A DNA stretch of 64,000 nucleotides, from contig NW_020313045.1 of NCBI RefSeq assembly GCF_003265705.1, positions 3,117,746 through 3,181,745 on the forward strand. The letters run 5' to 3'. Under the pieces are notes generated by a model. It saw only the letters and a program-made list of their open reading frames with translations. It was not told where the DNA came from and did not search any database. The translations under genes were made by a program, and so were the position numbers. Origin of the DNA: Callorhinus ursinus. Taxonomy: Eukaryota > Chordata > Mammalia > Carnivora > Otariidae. The first letter of the stretch is position 1. Every line of letters starts with the position of its first letter. This document shows, piece after piece, positions 32,190 to 44,480 of this stretch.

Positions 32190-32415
32190 TGTGGGTGTCA
32201 TTTAGTGAGTTCTTCCTGTGTGATGGGCATTGTGCTATGATGCATGTGTTGTCTCATTTACTTCTCAGAAGACCTCTACAGACAGGATACTGTTAATATT
32301 GTCCACATTTCATAGGTATTGAAAACAAAGATCATGGTTATCTCTAACTAGCCTAAGTTCACATAAAGGGCAGAACTGGGATTCGAACTCAGATCATCTG
32401 GCTCTCCTGCTCATA
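32190..32415 (-). repeat. MIR SINE
   Basis: 'GATGGGCATTGTGCTATGAT', 'GTCTCATTTACTTCTCAG', 'TTCACATAAAGGGCAGAACT', 'GGGATTCGAACTCAGATC' give reversed MIR. The tRNA-derived B-box region 'GATTCGAAC' is well kept. Confidence 0.8.
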
Positions 32416-34027
32416 TGCGTAACGAAAACACTCTATTGCACCCTAAGTAATTTAGCTTTCAAAAAACTCTCTTATTTCTTTCCCCTTCTGGCTAAAGTTT
32501 TGGTAGCTGGATCTCCATGGAGGAGAAGGATACAAACATAGCCAGTTGATGTGACACCAGTTCTAACTTACACTTCTCCAGGATTGTATTGGAGTAGATG
32601 AATAAACTACACATTTCATGATCAAGGGGCATTCTGGAGAGTTCCAACTTTGTCCTATTATGAACACATTTGTGTGTTCAATAAACACATTTGTACATAC
32701 ACTTCATATATGGAATGGCCTTGGGGTAGATTCCTAGAAATCCCATCCCTGGACCAAAGAATATGCATTGTTCCTTTTGGATAAATGCTGCCATCTTGCC
32801 TGCCACTGGGGCTCATGGTTTGAACACTAAAATTAAAGCTTTTCACTGAGTAGCCAAATTTGAATTTTGAATCTCAAGCTTCACTCGGCAAAAATTCTTG
32901 CCGCATATTTTCAAATAGCAAAATTAATACCTGTGAAGACAGACTCTCTTTTTGGGTGTTCCCTCTACTGAAATGTAGATCCCATTGGGAACTAGTAATG
33001 TCCTTCATAAAATTTGAAAAAAAAAATGAGGAAAAGGAGGTCATGAAGCTGGAATATGTTTAACCCATATTCTTGGAGCTTGGTTTCTGAAAAGACAAAC
33101 CCTACGTTTGGGAAAATGGAATCACTTGGTTTCCCTGTTTGGCTCCATATAATTAGCATAAACCTCAAAAGGCTCTGTCTAGGGCAGCTGAAACTTCAGG
33201 AAAAAAAGAGAAAAAAGCATGAAGACTCATTTTGATGAGAAGACTGAACTCCAAATGGTTGTTTGGGGAACCAACTTAGACTTCTGGCTGAAACTCAAGA
33301 TGTTATACATTTGCCTACATATTTAATACTGTACTCAAGTTCCCAAGCCTTCTCTGATGGATTTTTTATTTGTGAGTCTGGGTATTTCTTCCTCCTACAA
33401 ATGGTTATTTCTCTACACAGATACACGTGGGAGAATATTTAATTAGAACTGAAAATGTTTTGAGCGTGTTAAGTACAATCTAAGTGATAAGTATCATGAT
33501 CTTTAAATGCTACAATAAGCATTATAATACATGCCTAATTCACTGATGAGCACTTGGCATGTCTTTGACAAATTCTTAATAAATTGCTCAAAAGAGCCCT
33601 TTAGAAAGTGTCATTTCACACCACATAACTCTACCTCTGATATTTCTCAACCTTGTCTATCTGCAGAAATGGGAAATTCTCTTGAACATTTTTCTTAACT
33701 GATTCTGATTTATAGCTTTCAGTGGAAACTCCCAGGGACTTGTTGCAATATACTGTAAATGAAATCTGCTGGCTACACAATTTGAAAAGTGAAGGCTGTA
33801 GTCTCCAAGTTTTCAAAAGCAGCCCATTTTACCTAGACAATGAATTATGGGATCTATAAGTACACAGAAAGCATGAATCCTGCACTTGGTATGTATCTTC
33901 AAGGGAAAAGCTGTATGAATCGAACAAAGACCAGCAGCAGTCCTCATGTCATCTGGAGGGTATTATGAGAAGATTTGTAGCAATTTAGTTGATTGTTAGC
34001 ATTAGGGGCAGTGGTTCCTTAGCATAA
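32416..34027. other. Long unique block (1.6 kb)
   Basis: AT-rich, no confident repeat or exon. 33420-33600 has several TTAATTAG/AATAAATTG-type words. Nothing functional can be supported. Confidence 0.45.
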
Positions 34028-34040
34028 AAGCCTTCAATAA

Positions 34041-34246
34041 GGGGCACCTGGGTGGTTCAGTCCGTTAAACGTCTGCCTTCAGCTCAGGTCGTGATCTCAG
34101 GGTCCTGGGATCGAGACCTATATCCTCGGGCTCCGTGCTCAGCAGGGAGTCTGCGTCTCCCTCTCCCTCTGCCCCTGCACACCGCCCCAGTTGTGCTCAC
34201 GCATGTGTTCTCTCTCTCAAATAAATAAAATCTTTTTTTTTTTTTT
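34041..34246 (+). mobile_element. SINEC (Can-SINE), full length
   Basis: Head GGGGCACCTGGGTGGTTCAG, 'GTCTGCCTTCAGCTCAGGTC', 'TCAGGGTCCTGGGATCGAGA', 'TCTCCCTCTCCCTCTGCCCC', tail CAAATAAATAAAATC with a poly-T interruption. AAGCCTTCAATAA (34028-34040) and AAGCGTTCAACAA (34247-34259) form an 11-of-13 target duplication. This wording is the main basis for the arctoid assignment. Confidence 0.95.
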
Positions 34247-34619
34247 AAGCGTTCAACAAATTCTCACTGTGCCCAGATCTCAGACTTGGCAATTAAATTT
34301 GGGTATAAGTAAAAGATGCTTTGGAACATTAATGAAAAATGTAAAAATGCATTAACTTAGGAAAGTCTACATCTGCGTAGGAATTCAACTTGCCTGGAAG
34401 TGGAAAAAAAGCAACCCTGGTTTTGGTGGGATCATTTATCTCCTACTATACGCCCCAAGCAAGGTGTTCAAACTGCAACTATTTCACTGTTAGTTTTTAA
34501 TCACAACCTTCTGTATCTGGATTAACATATCTGAAAAAATTAAAGATATTCTGATGAGAAAATTGAAGCTCAGAAAGAGGGCAAAAATATTGGTAGCGAG
34601 GGGACCTGGCTCACTGGCT

Positions 34620-35215
34620 TTTTAAAAAATCAGCTTTTTACTTTGGAATAATTTTAGATTTACGGAAAAGTCACCAAGACAATACAGAGAGTTCCCGTAA
34701 ACCTGCTGTTTTTACCTGCTGTTCGTATCTCATATCACCATTGTATATTTGTCAAAACTAAGAAATTAACACTGGCACATTGCTCTTAACTGAACTCCAG
34801 ACTTAACTCATATTCTATTTGTTTTGTTTTTGTTTTTTTGCACGAATGACCTTTTTTTTTTTTTTTTTCTGATCCAGGATTCCATTCAAGAACCCACATG
34901 TTGCCTTGTCTCCTCTGGTCTGAGACAGTTTCTCCCTCTGTCCTTGCTTATCTGACCTTGACACTCTGACGCTGACAGTTTGAAGGAGTACTGGTCAGGT
35001 ATTTTGTAGAGTGTCCCTCAATTTGGATTTGTCTTAATGGTTTTGCCATGATTAGACTGGGGTTATGGGTTTTGGGGAAGATCACCACAAAGAGGGAGTG
35101 CCTTCTCATCCCATCATATCATCTTATCCTGCTTTCAACGTGACTTCTCACTGGCAGTGTTAACCTTGATCTCTTGGTTAAGGTCATATCTGTCAGGTTT
35201 CTGAGGTTTCGCAGG
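34620..35215. mobile_element. Ancient L1-associated relic
   Basis: 'TTTGGAATAATTTTAGATTT', 'GACAATACAGAGAGTTCCCG', 'AAGAAATTAACACTGGCACA', 'GGTCAGGTATTTTGTAGAGT', 'GATTAGACTGGGGTTATGGG' and 'GTTAACCTTGATCTCTTGGT' match a mammal-wide repeat usually seen as part of old L1M elements. Element strand not decided. Confidence 0.6.
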
Positions 35216-35919
35216 CCACATTTTGGATCGTTGGTAAAGAGTGTGGCAATCGATTAGTGATGTCTGTCAGGAGCACAGCATTAAGTAATAATGATATAGC
35301 AAGTATTTGCCATCCCTAACTCTTATATAAAATTGCCACTTTTTGCAAGTAAGGAAACAGATTCAGTTAGGAGAATTTCACATCAGTGTACCTGGGGTTC
35401 AGCTTTAAATTCCAAGCATTTAAAAAACAAATATTTGTTGAACATCTATAATATGCAAAGGCCATATTTATGTTTCTCATTAACAGACAGAATATTGAAG
35501 CTTAAGGGGAGACTTAAGAGATAATCCAATTTCCTCATTATTATTTTTTTAATTAAAAAAATTAAAAACTCCAAAACAGAGAGCAAATACACCAGAGACT
35601 CAGGAAGTCACAATTATTGCCTGGAACATATGAGCCTAGGAGGCTGAGACTGAAATCTTGTGTTCTGGCTGCTTTAGTATGCGGAATCCCTGTTCCTATC
35701 TATTACTGTGCGTATATAAGTTACTAAAGTTAAAGTGCCTGTGGGACTTTATGGTATGGTCTCCTTCAGGAGGTCCTCGAAATCAGGGCTTCGCTAAGTA
35801 CCAGAGAATGATGCATCAAAATATTTCTCTCTAGCTCACCAAAACATTTTCGGTTGTTGAGCATAAATGGATAGTTTTTGCAAACTATGGGCTTTCAAAA
35901 ATTTACTTGCGTGAGAACA
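35216..35919. other. Unique sequence
   Basis: Short A+T-rich run at 35540-35572. No feature supported. Confidence 0.45.
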
Positions 35920-36900
35920 GTTTAGTGGGTACCAGCCATTTATCAGATACTGAGCTAGATGTTGGCTCTATGTTGATGAATAAACTAGATATGGTCCCTA
36001 CCCGAGGACAACATATATTCCAGTGGAGTATATAGTCGTAAAATTAACTAAGATAATAACATCATTACACAGTAGGAAGGATGCTATGAAGGAAAAGAAC
36101 ATGGAGGGTTAACAAAATAAAGACGGGAGGGGAACTTCATTAGGGTGATCAGGGGTGACTGATCTCAGCCTCAGAAAGTTCTGCTCACACCGAGAAGGAG
36201 GGAACCTTGCAAAGTGTCTGAGTCAGGTGGGGTGGTCTACATAGAGGCCCTGAATGAGAAGACAGGGCAACAAATCTAAGAAACTGGAAGAAGGCCCACA
36301 AGGCTGGATTTTAGGGAACAGTAGAGTATCAGATTTGTCAGCATACTGCCCATTTCCCCAGTCCTCCTGGCTTTCCCAGGCATGTCGGGTCAACACACTG
36401 GGTGGGCTAGAGGGTCCAGGGAGTTGATGTCCCGGGACCTGTTCTCAACCTCTGGCAAATGGGACCTGGAAGATGTAGTTCCCAGCCTCCTGCCCCTTGG
36501 GAGGATTACCAGGAGGCATATTCTGTGCTCTCCCCATCTCTCAGGAGCCCTCAGGGGGATTGACCCTCAGTCCATTGTGGTAAGTTGCTTGATAACATAC
36601 CTTGTATTGGCTTCCTTCCCTTGACTTGCCTTCCGTCCCCATTTCCTCGTCCTTCCCCTTCCAAATAAGCTACTTGGACTCATATCCTTATTTCAGCGTC
36701 TCATTTGGAGGAACCCAGCTGAAGATCAATTGACAGGGTGGTAGAAGCTGAGGTTGGAGATGTAGCAGAGGCTGGACCATGCCATGCCTTGCAGGCTTTG
36801 TAAAGAAGTTTGAATTTATTCTAAATATGATAGGAAGCAACCGAATGCTCTTAAGGGAGTGACTTGATCAGATTTAGGCTTTAAAAAGGAGACTCTGAAA
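35920..36900 (+). repeat. Ancient mammal-wide repeat, interrupted, family not assigned
   Basis: The left part (35925-36140) carries 'TTTATCAGATACTGAGCTAG', 'GATGAATAAACTAGATATGG', 'GAAGGATGCTATGAAGG'. The right part (36740-36900) carries 'CCATGCCATGCCTTGCAGGC', 'GGGAGTGACTTGATCAGATT'. These are two parts of a widespread repeat, of which other copies lie near 39195, 48690, 49640 and 52800. About 0.55 kb between them is unassigned. Confidence 0.55.
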
Positions 36901-36929
36901 TGTAGGTTAGCCTTCAAATCAGGGATTTA

Positions 36930-37080
36930 GAAGACACCTTACAGACAAGCTATTTGAACCCTTACTGTATAGGAAAAGAAAGTGAGATCCATAGAAGTCG
37001 TGACTTGCCCAAAGCCAAACAGTGGCAGAGACCCAGATCTCCTGTTTAGGACTCAGTGGTGGCTCTTTGTCTCTGATAAC
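36930..37080 (-). repeat. MIR SINE fragment
   Basis: 'GAAAAGAAAGTGAGATCCAT', 'GACTTGCCCAAAGCCAAACA', 'GTGGCAGAGACCCAGATCTC' in reversed MIR order, worn. Confidence 0.6.
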
Positions 37081-38655
37081 CTCTTAGAGCAGTGTCATCG
37101 AAGACAGCATTCGCTGAGGAAAAGCAACATGAATTGAATTTTGAATTCAACATCGTGCTGCGGAGGACTGCATGAGATAATTATTATTACATGTGAGACA
37201 GTTGAAATTACAGGGGAGAAAAATAGTTAAGACACTGGCCCAGTTATTAACTATCAAAGACACTAAAGATTTTTGCTTTGCGATAAGTAGCAGGATAGGG
37301 CATGATAACCATTTGCAAATATTTGTAAAGGTGCAGACAGTGAAGAGGGAGAGAAATTACTTAGCTTACTTAGACCAGTGGGGAAAAGCTGAAAGTAATG
37401 AGGTGGAACAAAAGGGAAATATTATTAGCTGAAGAGTGGGAAAATCGTCTTTTCAATGAGAACCGGTTGGTTGTGTTTACCCACAAACCCAATTATGTGA
37501 GTGAACCTTTGGACGTGTTTGAAATGAAAAAAGAAGGAGGTGGAGGAGAAGGAGAAGGAGAAAGAAGAAGAGAAGAATTAGAAGGCTTTACACTGGCACA
37601 CATCTCTTGTATTTCTTGAAACTATTTTCTCTTATGCCCCAGTTTTCATACATGTTTACTGTAGTTCGAAACACCATTATTTTACGACGGAGCATGTGTA
37701 ATGCAGCTTGGCCAGTTTTAGAATGGACCAAGTCCCATTGTTCTCTTCTCTTATCAAACAGAGATGGATAAATAATTGGACTGCAAACCAACTGTTCTCT
37801 AATTATGTTTCACTTGCTGATCGTGGCATTAAGAGAGAACACATTACCGTGGTTAATCATTTTTACCATGCTGTAATGTTTGTGCGATTTTAAACTACAG
37901 AAAGAAAAAAAGTGTCAAGGTTACCAAAATACTGAATCTTCACTGGAAGATCTAAATTTCCAATGTGAATTTGAATGATTAACCTTGAATTAAAAAACAA
38001 ACAAACAAAATAAAACAAAGCCCAAAGCAATTGTTTTACCTAAGTTTGCTTTTAGTGGATTTAGGTGGCTATTATTGAATATAATTCATTGGTAACTGAA
38101 ACTCTTTTTTCTTATTTTATTGGGATTTGTTGGATATGCTGGCACTAACCTGTTAAAGCAATCACAACCTGTCCATGCAAGAAAAAAAAATACACAACAG
38201 TCCTCGTGAACCTTCAGTGTGTGTAAGGGCGGTGGAGGGGGTTTCCCTCTGGGGGTAAAATGTTACAGATGGGTTGTTCATTGCCTCTGTGCTGGCTGAC
38301 CCTCTTCCCTGCATTGTCCTGAATGTCATCCCGGAATACAATTTCTTAGCACGCTGTTTGCTTTGTCCTCACTTAAGAGCCAGCAAAATAGCTGCAATAA
38401 TTATATCTCCTTAGGATGATGCCCATTTGATTGAGGGCTGGGCTGAAAATATACTCGACATTATCATATGAAAAAGCTGCACAAAAAGCCCCGAATTCAC
38501 ACAGCAGAGTGAACCCTGCTCCAAGTGATCCCAAACGAAGCGACAAAGTGCAAAAGGGGTGAGGGCACTTATTTGACCACAGACCCCACCGAATGCAAAC
38601 ACATTTATCATCTGCACTGAAATGTTTTCTGTCACTCTCCCCAAGAGGGCTGTTT
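37081..38655. other. Unique block with a purine-rich tract
   Basis: A (GGA/GAA)-rich tract sits at 37530-37578. 37600-38560 is repeat-free, with homeodomain-like words and CpGs ('ATTACCGTGGTTAATC' at 37843), and could hold conserved non-coding DNA. No exon identified. Confidence 0.45.
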
Positions 38656-38659
38656 TAGC

Positions 38660-39090
38660 GCTAAGGCATAGAAGCCCACCCCCAGCTGGATTAAGCAAGA
38701 AAGGGAATTTACTAGGAGTATGCAGGGGTACGGGACAAAATACACAAGGGGCCGAGATTAGAATTGAGAAAACCATCCAGAATCAGGGCTGATTCTTTTG
38801 GTTTCCCTCCGGGGTCCTGTGGTCTCTCATCTCTGCCTGGCTCTCTGTAACGCCCTCACTCCGTTGCAGAGGCTGGGTGCTCCTTGCTTCTTCTCTCTTC
38901 ATGGGTCTACCCTGCAGCCTTGCTTTGGGCCACTCCAACTGTGGCCACATGTACAGCCTCAGATTAGCATCCTTCAGTTACCCTTGTAAATTCTGGGAGA
39001 GGCCATTGGATAAGTATAGTTAGGGTCAGGTCTTCTCCTGGTCCACACAGTGGTGGCCATACCATGGGGGACTATTCGTATCTTCCAAAC
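38660..39090. repeat. Ancient interspersed repeat, family not assigned (copy B)
   Basis: 'GCTGGATTAAGCAAGAAAGG', 'GAATTTACTAGGAGTATGC', 'CTCTCTTCATGGGTCTACCC' and 'TGGCCACATGTACAGCCTC' show the same layout as the relic at 6735-7120. Confidence 0.4.
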
Positions 39091-39194
39091 ATGGCCACCA
39101 GGGCTCAAGCCTGTGGATCAGGGTAGTTCTGTGAGAAAAGGACTTATGGTAGGAAAGATGATTACTCCAATTATCCTCAGATTACAACCCATGT

Positions 39195-39530
39195 ATTTCT
39201 TCATTCATTCACTCGACAACTATCTACTGACTACTGACTAAGTGCCAGGCACTGGGGATACAGAAAAGAAAACAGAGATTCACTGAGAGAACAAGGCAGA
39301 CACAATTCTCGACCTTGTGGAACATTCTAGAATGGCGAGACAGAAGAAAATAAATAAGTAAACAGAATAGGGAGATTAGAAGGTGATAAGGACTATGAAG
39401 CAAAATAAATCAGGGAGGGGAAAGAGGAGTGCCAAGCGGTCGGAGAGGGGCAATTTTAAAGGGTTTGGTCAGGAATGCATCTTTGAGCAGGTACTATTTG
39501 AGCTAAGTCCTGAAGAAAGCAATGGAGGAA
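39195..39530 (+). repeat. Ancient mammal-wide repeat (same family as 35.9 kb)
   Basis: 'TCTTCATTCATTCACTCGAC', 'AAGTGCCAGGCACTGGGGAT', 'GACAATTCTCGACCTTGTGG'-like wording, 'GAAGGTGATAAGGACTATGA', 'GGGCAATTTTAAAGGGTTTG' and 'TTTGAGCTAAGTCCTGAAG' follow the family order. Confidence 0.6.
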
Positions 39531-40149
39531 ATTGTGGATATTGCAAGCTTAATTCTGAGTTTATTTTTATGAACTGCCCCAAAAAGCATAGGCTGATGAT
39601 TTCAAATGTTGTTGTTGTTGTTTTTCCCCTTTGAAGTTCATGGCAGAAGTTTCTTTTTCTAGCAAGTTGGGACAGTCCTGTTCGTTCAACATTTATGTTT
39701 GCCAAATATCTCAAGTGTCTATAATCAGGGATCTCAGTTCCAAATCATGTTTTCTTGTAATTCAAAATTAAATAATGGACAATGCCAGTATTGGTTGGAG
39801 AAAACAAAGCAAACAAACAGATAAGCTCTGAGTTTCACCTGTGAAGAAAGGAGTGGTAAAGTCATGTGAATCCAGCCAGCCTGGACCTTGAGATCAGTAG
39901 GCACTGATCAGTAGGCATGGTCAGGAAAGTTCTGTCCACTGGGTGTGGGAAGGTAGCAGAAGGAAGGTTGGTTGGACAGGCTATTCTCCAGGGTATTTCC
40001 AGTCAAATGAATCTGGGCAAGAGCCAGTTGTACATTTTATTGACTTCTGTTCACTTAACAGGCAATGGAACTTGAGCAAAGTAAAAATTCTCAATCTCCA
40101 TGGCTGTGTGTCTATGTGGTTATCACTTTCCCCACTTCAAAACTGATTG
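39531..40149. other. Unique sequence
   Basis: A short (GTT)n run at 39607-39622. Nothing else supported. Confidence 0.4.
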
Positions 40150-40610
40150 ATGGCACACCCATGTTAATAGCAGCTTTATTCACAACAGCTAAGGGAGGGG
40201 AAGGCACCCAAATGCCCATTAACAAAGAAAATGAGTATATGTGACAATGGACTATTCTTCCACCTTAAAAAGGAAGGAAATCCTGACACCTGCTCCCACA
40301 TGGATGAACCTTGAAGACACAATGCTAGGGGAAATAAGCCAGTCACAAAAAGACACATACTGCATGATCTCACTTATATGAAGTGTCTACAGTAGTCAAA
40401 TACCTGGAAGCAGAAACTAGAAGTGTGGCTACCAGAAAAGGAGGGAGTCACCCTCCATCCGGTATAATATGAGGTTCGGTATTTGCAAGATGAGAAAGTT
40501 CTAGAGATTGGTTGCACAACCATGTGAGTATAGTTAACACCCGAACTGTACACTTAAAATGGCTTATGTTATGTGTGGTTCTTTTTTTTTACACAATTAA
40601 AACAAATTTT
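40150..40610 (+). mobile_element. Old L1M 3' end
   Basis: 'AATAGCAGCTTTATTCACAA', 'CACCCAAATGCCCATTAACA', 'CACATGGATGAACCTTGAAG', 'AAATAAGCCAGTCACAAAAA', 'GACACATACTGCATGATCTC', 'GTTGCACAACCATGTGAGTA', 'GAACTGTACACTTAAAATGG' give the sense strand of an L1M ORF2 end and 3'UTR. Confidence 0.85.
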
Positions 40611-41009
40611 GGGGATAAAAAGATAGGAAGAAATTGACAGCATCATGGGATAGCGGTACCAGTCCTTGACTGCCCACCTCCAGACTTCTTGCTATGTGGA
40701 TTTTTTTTTTTATAAAAAGTCCCACTCAGTCATTTTATTAAAAATAAAAGTAGATTAAGGCTCCCCAAAACCCACTGACCTGCACCGACTGGCCTTAAAA
40801 TTTGGGTCCCCATTTGCCCTTTAGTCCCTGGAAGTTTTAGCTAATCTAGACCACTTAGTGTTTCGGGAGCCTTGTGCAGCCCAGTCTCCCAGACCCACTG
40901 TATTCTCCAGTACACTTCCATGATACCAGTATTTGGGACAATTTTCCCATTCTGCATGCCCATATTTCTTGTGGTACTCAACTCTTCCTGTCTTGTCTTG
41001 GAACTGAAG
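40611..41009. other. Unique sequence
   Basis: A 98-codon minus frame (40821-41117) lacks family features. Nothing supported. Confidence 0.35.
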
Positions 41010-41140
41010 TATAAATCTTTTCTCCCAATTATACTGTGAGTTCCTTGAAGTCAGGGAACATGATTTAAAAGTTACTGTATCTTCCATGGCAGCTTCCAAG
41101 TGCCAGGCACATAGCAAGTGCTTGGAATGCAGATAAACAA
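41010..41140 (+). repeat. L2 3'-end fragment
   Basis: 'ACTGTGAGTTCCTTGAAGTC', 'AGGGAACATGATTT', 'AAGTGCCAGGCACATAGCAA', 'GTGCTTGGAATGC' match the L2 tail. Confidence 0.7.
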
Positions 41141-42110
41141 AGCAAAAATAAGGGCAGAGTTTTCAATCAAGGCTGAAACGGAAACGTATGAGCTTCTTAA
41201 TAACACTGGCTCTATTGATTCCATTATTTTATTTTCAAGTTTGGATATATGGCATGTTGATACGAATCAAATAGGAGTCTCTGGGGTCACATTAAGGAAG
41301 GAATTCACTGAAGTCAGGTGGATCAATGGCTTGGTTGTTCTGAATCATTAGCTAGTTAAGACCAATAACACAGAACTGATCATTTTTCCATATGGCATTT
41401 TCATCATGTAGACCAAAAGTTTGTAATTTCTTACAATATGACAGCCCCTATTTTTAATGTTAATTTTATGAAAGTAGTACTTTTGTGTCTGGGGATGGGG
41501 AAAATACACAATAATAGAGCTATGACTAACTCAGTGATGCTTTAAAAATCTCTTCTATCTTATTAGTCATAGCACCTTCTACATATATTTGAAAAACAGC
41601 AGAATTTGGTTGTTTGATACATATTTATTCCAACAACAGATATTGCATGTAGTACATATGGATTTTCAGGGTTCTTTCCAACGGAACCATGGATATAAAT
41701 TCCAATTGACTAACGAGTATCTCTCAGATGTCTAGCTTTTGTGCAGCAAAACAAAGGACTAGATCCCATTTCAACACCTTCCAGCTAAATGGATTACTTT
41801 TCTTACTTATCTTCTCTGGGCAGGATATGAAGTTGTGCCCTCATACTACTTGAGGGAGTAGCTCACTCATTGTTGTACCCACTTTATACAGTGAAACAAA
41901 GATGGTTTACTAAGAGTTCATGAAGAACATGTGTTCAGCCAACTACAAATAACTTTATGACAACTAGTTGGCGTCTGGTGTTAATGGCCAAGGCCTTCTT
42001 GATTGGATCTTGCTAAAACTCTTGCTCTGACTTGTCTGCCTTTTGTTGTTATTGTCTGATGTCAACTTTTATCACACTGATCCTCCTCTGAGCATTGTAA
42101 CAACCCAAAT
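41141..42110. other. Unique A+T-rich sequence
   Basis: No exon or confident repeat recognised. Confidence 0.45.
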
Positions 42111-42114
42111 CCTT

Positions 42115-42335
42115 TAGTCTGAGTTTAGGACCACTTCTTCATGGAGGCCTTGCCTGCTTCCTCTCAGTCTGGTAGGCATCTATCTGCTTTTCTAACATCG
42201 TGATTAGGCTCATAATTCCAGCCATGAAGATGGTATGCCACAGAGAGCAGGGACTTAGTCTTGCATATGTTGGTATCCTTAGCACACATAGTGGCTGGTC
42301 AATACATGTTTGTCCAATAAATCCATGAGTACCCG
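42115..42335 (+). repeat. L2 fragment
   Basis: 'ACCACTTCTTCATGGAGGCC', 'GAGAGCAGGGACTTAGTCTT', 'GGTCAATACATGTTTGTCCA' fit the forward L2 3' end. Confidence 0.6.
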
Positions 42336-42609
42336 TGTTGTTTCCTATCGAGCTCTCCATATCGTGCTGATCAGTTAACTGTAGAGGAATCTCAACCACA
42401 CTCTGGAAATTACTCAAAAGTCAGAACTAAAATGTAGTCTTTATCAATTGTATTTGCCTAAAACACCGACATCTGTTCTTTTTGGTGACTGCCCATATTT
42501 ATGCAAACGTTGAAATCGATTCATGTATTCTTTATTGTGTGATCTGAAAAGTGTCCTGGTCCTCTTTATTGTTACACGGTTATTTTTGAATAGCTTTTTT
42601 TGTCTTTTC
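42336..42609. other. Unique sequence
   Basis: Nothing supported. Confidence 0.35.
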
Positions 42610-42750
42610 AACAGCTTTGGATACCTGTTCCCTAGGATAGAAATCCCATGAGCACAAGGACCTTGTTTACCTGGCTTCTGTGATATTCCTATAATAGTAT
42701 GTGGCAGGCCTCTGATAAATATTTTTAGTTTGAATGAACAAATAGCTGCT
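42610..42750 (+). repeat. L2 3'-end fragment
   Basis: 'AGAAATCCCATGAGCACAAG', 'GACCTTGTTTACCTGGCTTC', 'TCTGATAAATATTTTTAGTT' match the L2 tail in sense. Confidence 0.6.
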
Positions 42751-43199
42751 GACTGACTGATGAATATAATTGTTTGGAGGAGGGTTATGATATGGGGTAT
42801 GACTAAAATGCTCCCCAGAGAGGAGCAGAAAGTAAACTACATATTACTACCCATTGCCTTGAGCACCTCCAAGACGGAATAACGAGACCCACATTTGATG
42901 CATGGGTTTGCCTGCTTTCCAAACTGACTCATTTTTCTTAAGGAAATCTCTAACTCCTTACATTCTAATCTCCCTAATATCTAATGTGTTATTCCCTGGA
43001 CACTGGATTTTCTGTCTTGCTTCCACCTCAAGTTCAGAAAGAGAAACAAATTGAGTCTTACAGGGACATGGACACAAAAATGTGTATTTACTGCTCCTCA
43101 TATTACCCTCATCAGCAGTGTGGATTGTTGAGGAGGATAAATGAAGACATTATGGTTCAGGTTTGATCTCATTCCCCATTTGCATTCCCTAACAAAGAA
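42751..43199. other. Unique sequence
   Basis: Nothing supported. Confidence 0.4.
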
Positions 43200-44000
43200 C
43201 AAGTCTGTGTTTCCCTGTGATTATATAATAGGAAGTAAAGGACCGTGGCTTATGTTACTTGGAGTTGATTTAAATTTTTATGAACCTGATACCTCTGAAA
43301 GGCAATAATCAAAATGAAACCATGGTAATTATTTTCATTAGAAAACATCAGAATGGTACCTCATTACATTCCATTGAGTGACTCAAGAAGTATGGGAAGG
43401 CAAAGCAAAAACTCCATTTTGAAAATACATTTCTTAAAATATTCAACAAACTCATGGAAGGAAGTACAAAGCCAGAGGTGACAATTTTCAATCAATATTC
43501 CAAATTCTTTTAATTAAGGATGTCTTGGGATTGCAGACTGTGCTGGGACATACATATGTATCTATAATAAACAAGATGTATTTTGCAGAAATGGATTTGG
43601 GTTTTGGCATCGACTTGATAGGGAGATCAAAGCACTAGCTGGCATTAGAAGGATTTAGATACATTTGTCATAGGCAGCTGTTATGCTAATCTCATTTATG
43701 CAGTTGTCAGCTGATAGGCTCTGATGAGCCAGCTGAGTGGGAAAATCATTATTCCATCCCTATTGTGATAAGTGTTATTTATTACTGTCAAATGGTATTA
43801 ATGTTTGATTCAAAGATGGGGAGTGGGCACCATCTACATGAAGTTCATCCATTCATGGTCAACTGCAACAAAAGGAATCGCTGAATTCCAGCCAAACGAA
43901 CTTCATTTCTGGGTGAAAAAAGAATAATGGGTTTAATTTGCATATGTTTTAAAAGGGTAATGAAGTAATATGATGTTTATCTTGGTTGAAGAGTGGTAAT
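43200..44000. other. Unique block, candidate conserved non-coding element(s)
   Basis: Repeat-free DNA dense in developmental-enhancer-type words: 'GTTATGCTAATCTCATTTAT' at 43680, a pair of CAGCTG-type E-box words at 43706-43735 ('TCAGCTGATAGG', 'CCAGCTGAGTGG'), and an exact octamer ATTTGCAT at 43936-43943. Conservation was not tested. Function is inference. Confidence 0.4.
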
Positions 44001-44480
44001 TTTCATTGGCGGGACTCCAGCCTCGTTGGAGCCATTGTGAGGCATTTACTGTTGGGTTGGTATGGAAGGACTTTTCAAAGCAGCAGGTGCATTGGGGGTT
44101 GGGGGGGGCAAGATGATTTATTCATTAGGCCAAAAATGAGCAATCTGGACATCTATCTTTTCTTCATCTTCCTCAGAAATGTATTTATAACTAAATCCCC
44201 TCTCTCTTCCCCCATGATGGTGATATCCCCTGATTTTCACATTCCTTTTGTGGCCTTTGACAATTTAATTATGTGAAATCCCTAACCCGTCACTCACATC
44301 ATTTCTGTTCCCGTTTTGTTATGATCAGATTTGCTGTTTCCACTCCATCTAAACTGATATCTGTACAGGCCTGGTGTTTTGGAATGGGGTGTTGCTTTCT
44401 AGCTAGGATACAGTTAAGGATGGCTACCAATGGCTGGGGGTCTGTTCTTTAACATTTTGTTAAATTAACTGCTCAGCTGA
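44001..44480. other. Unique sequence with a G run
   Basis: GGGGGTTGGGGGGGGC at 44094-44109. A 96-codon frame here has no family features. Confidence 0.35.
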
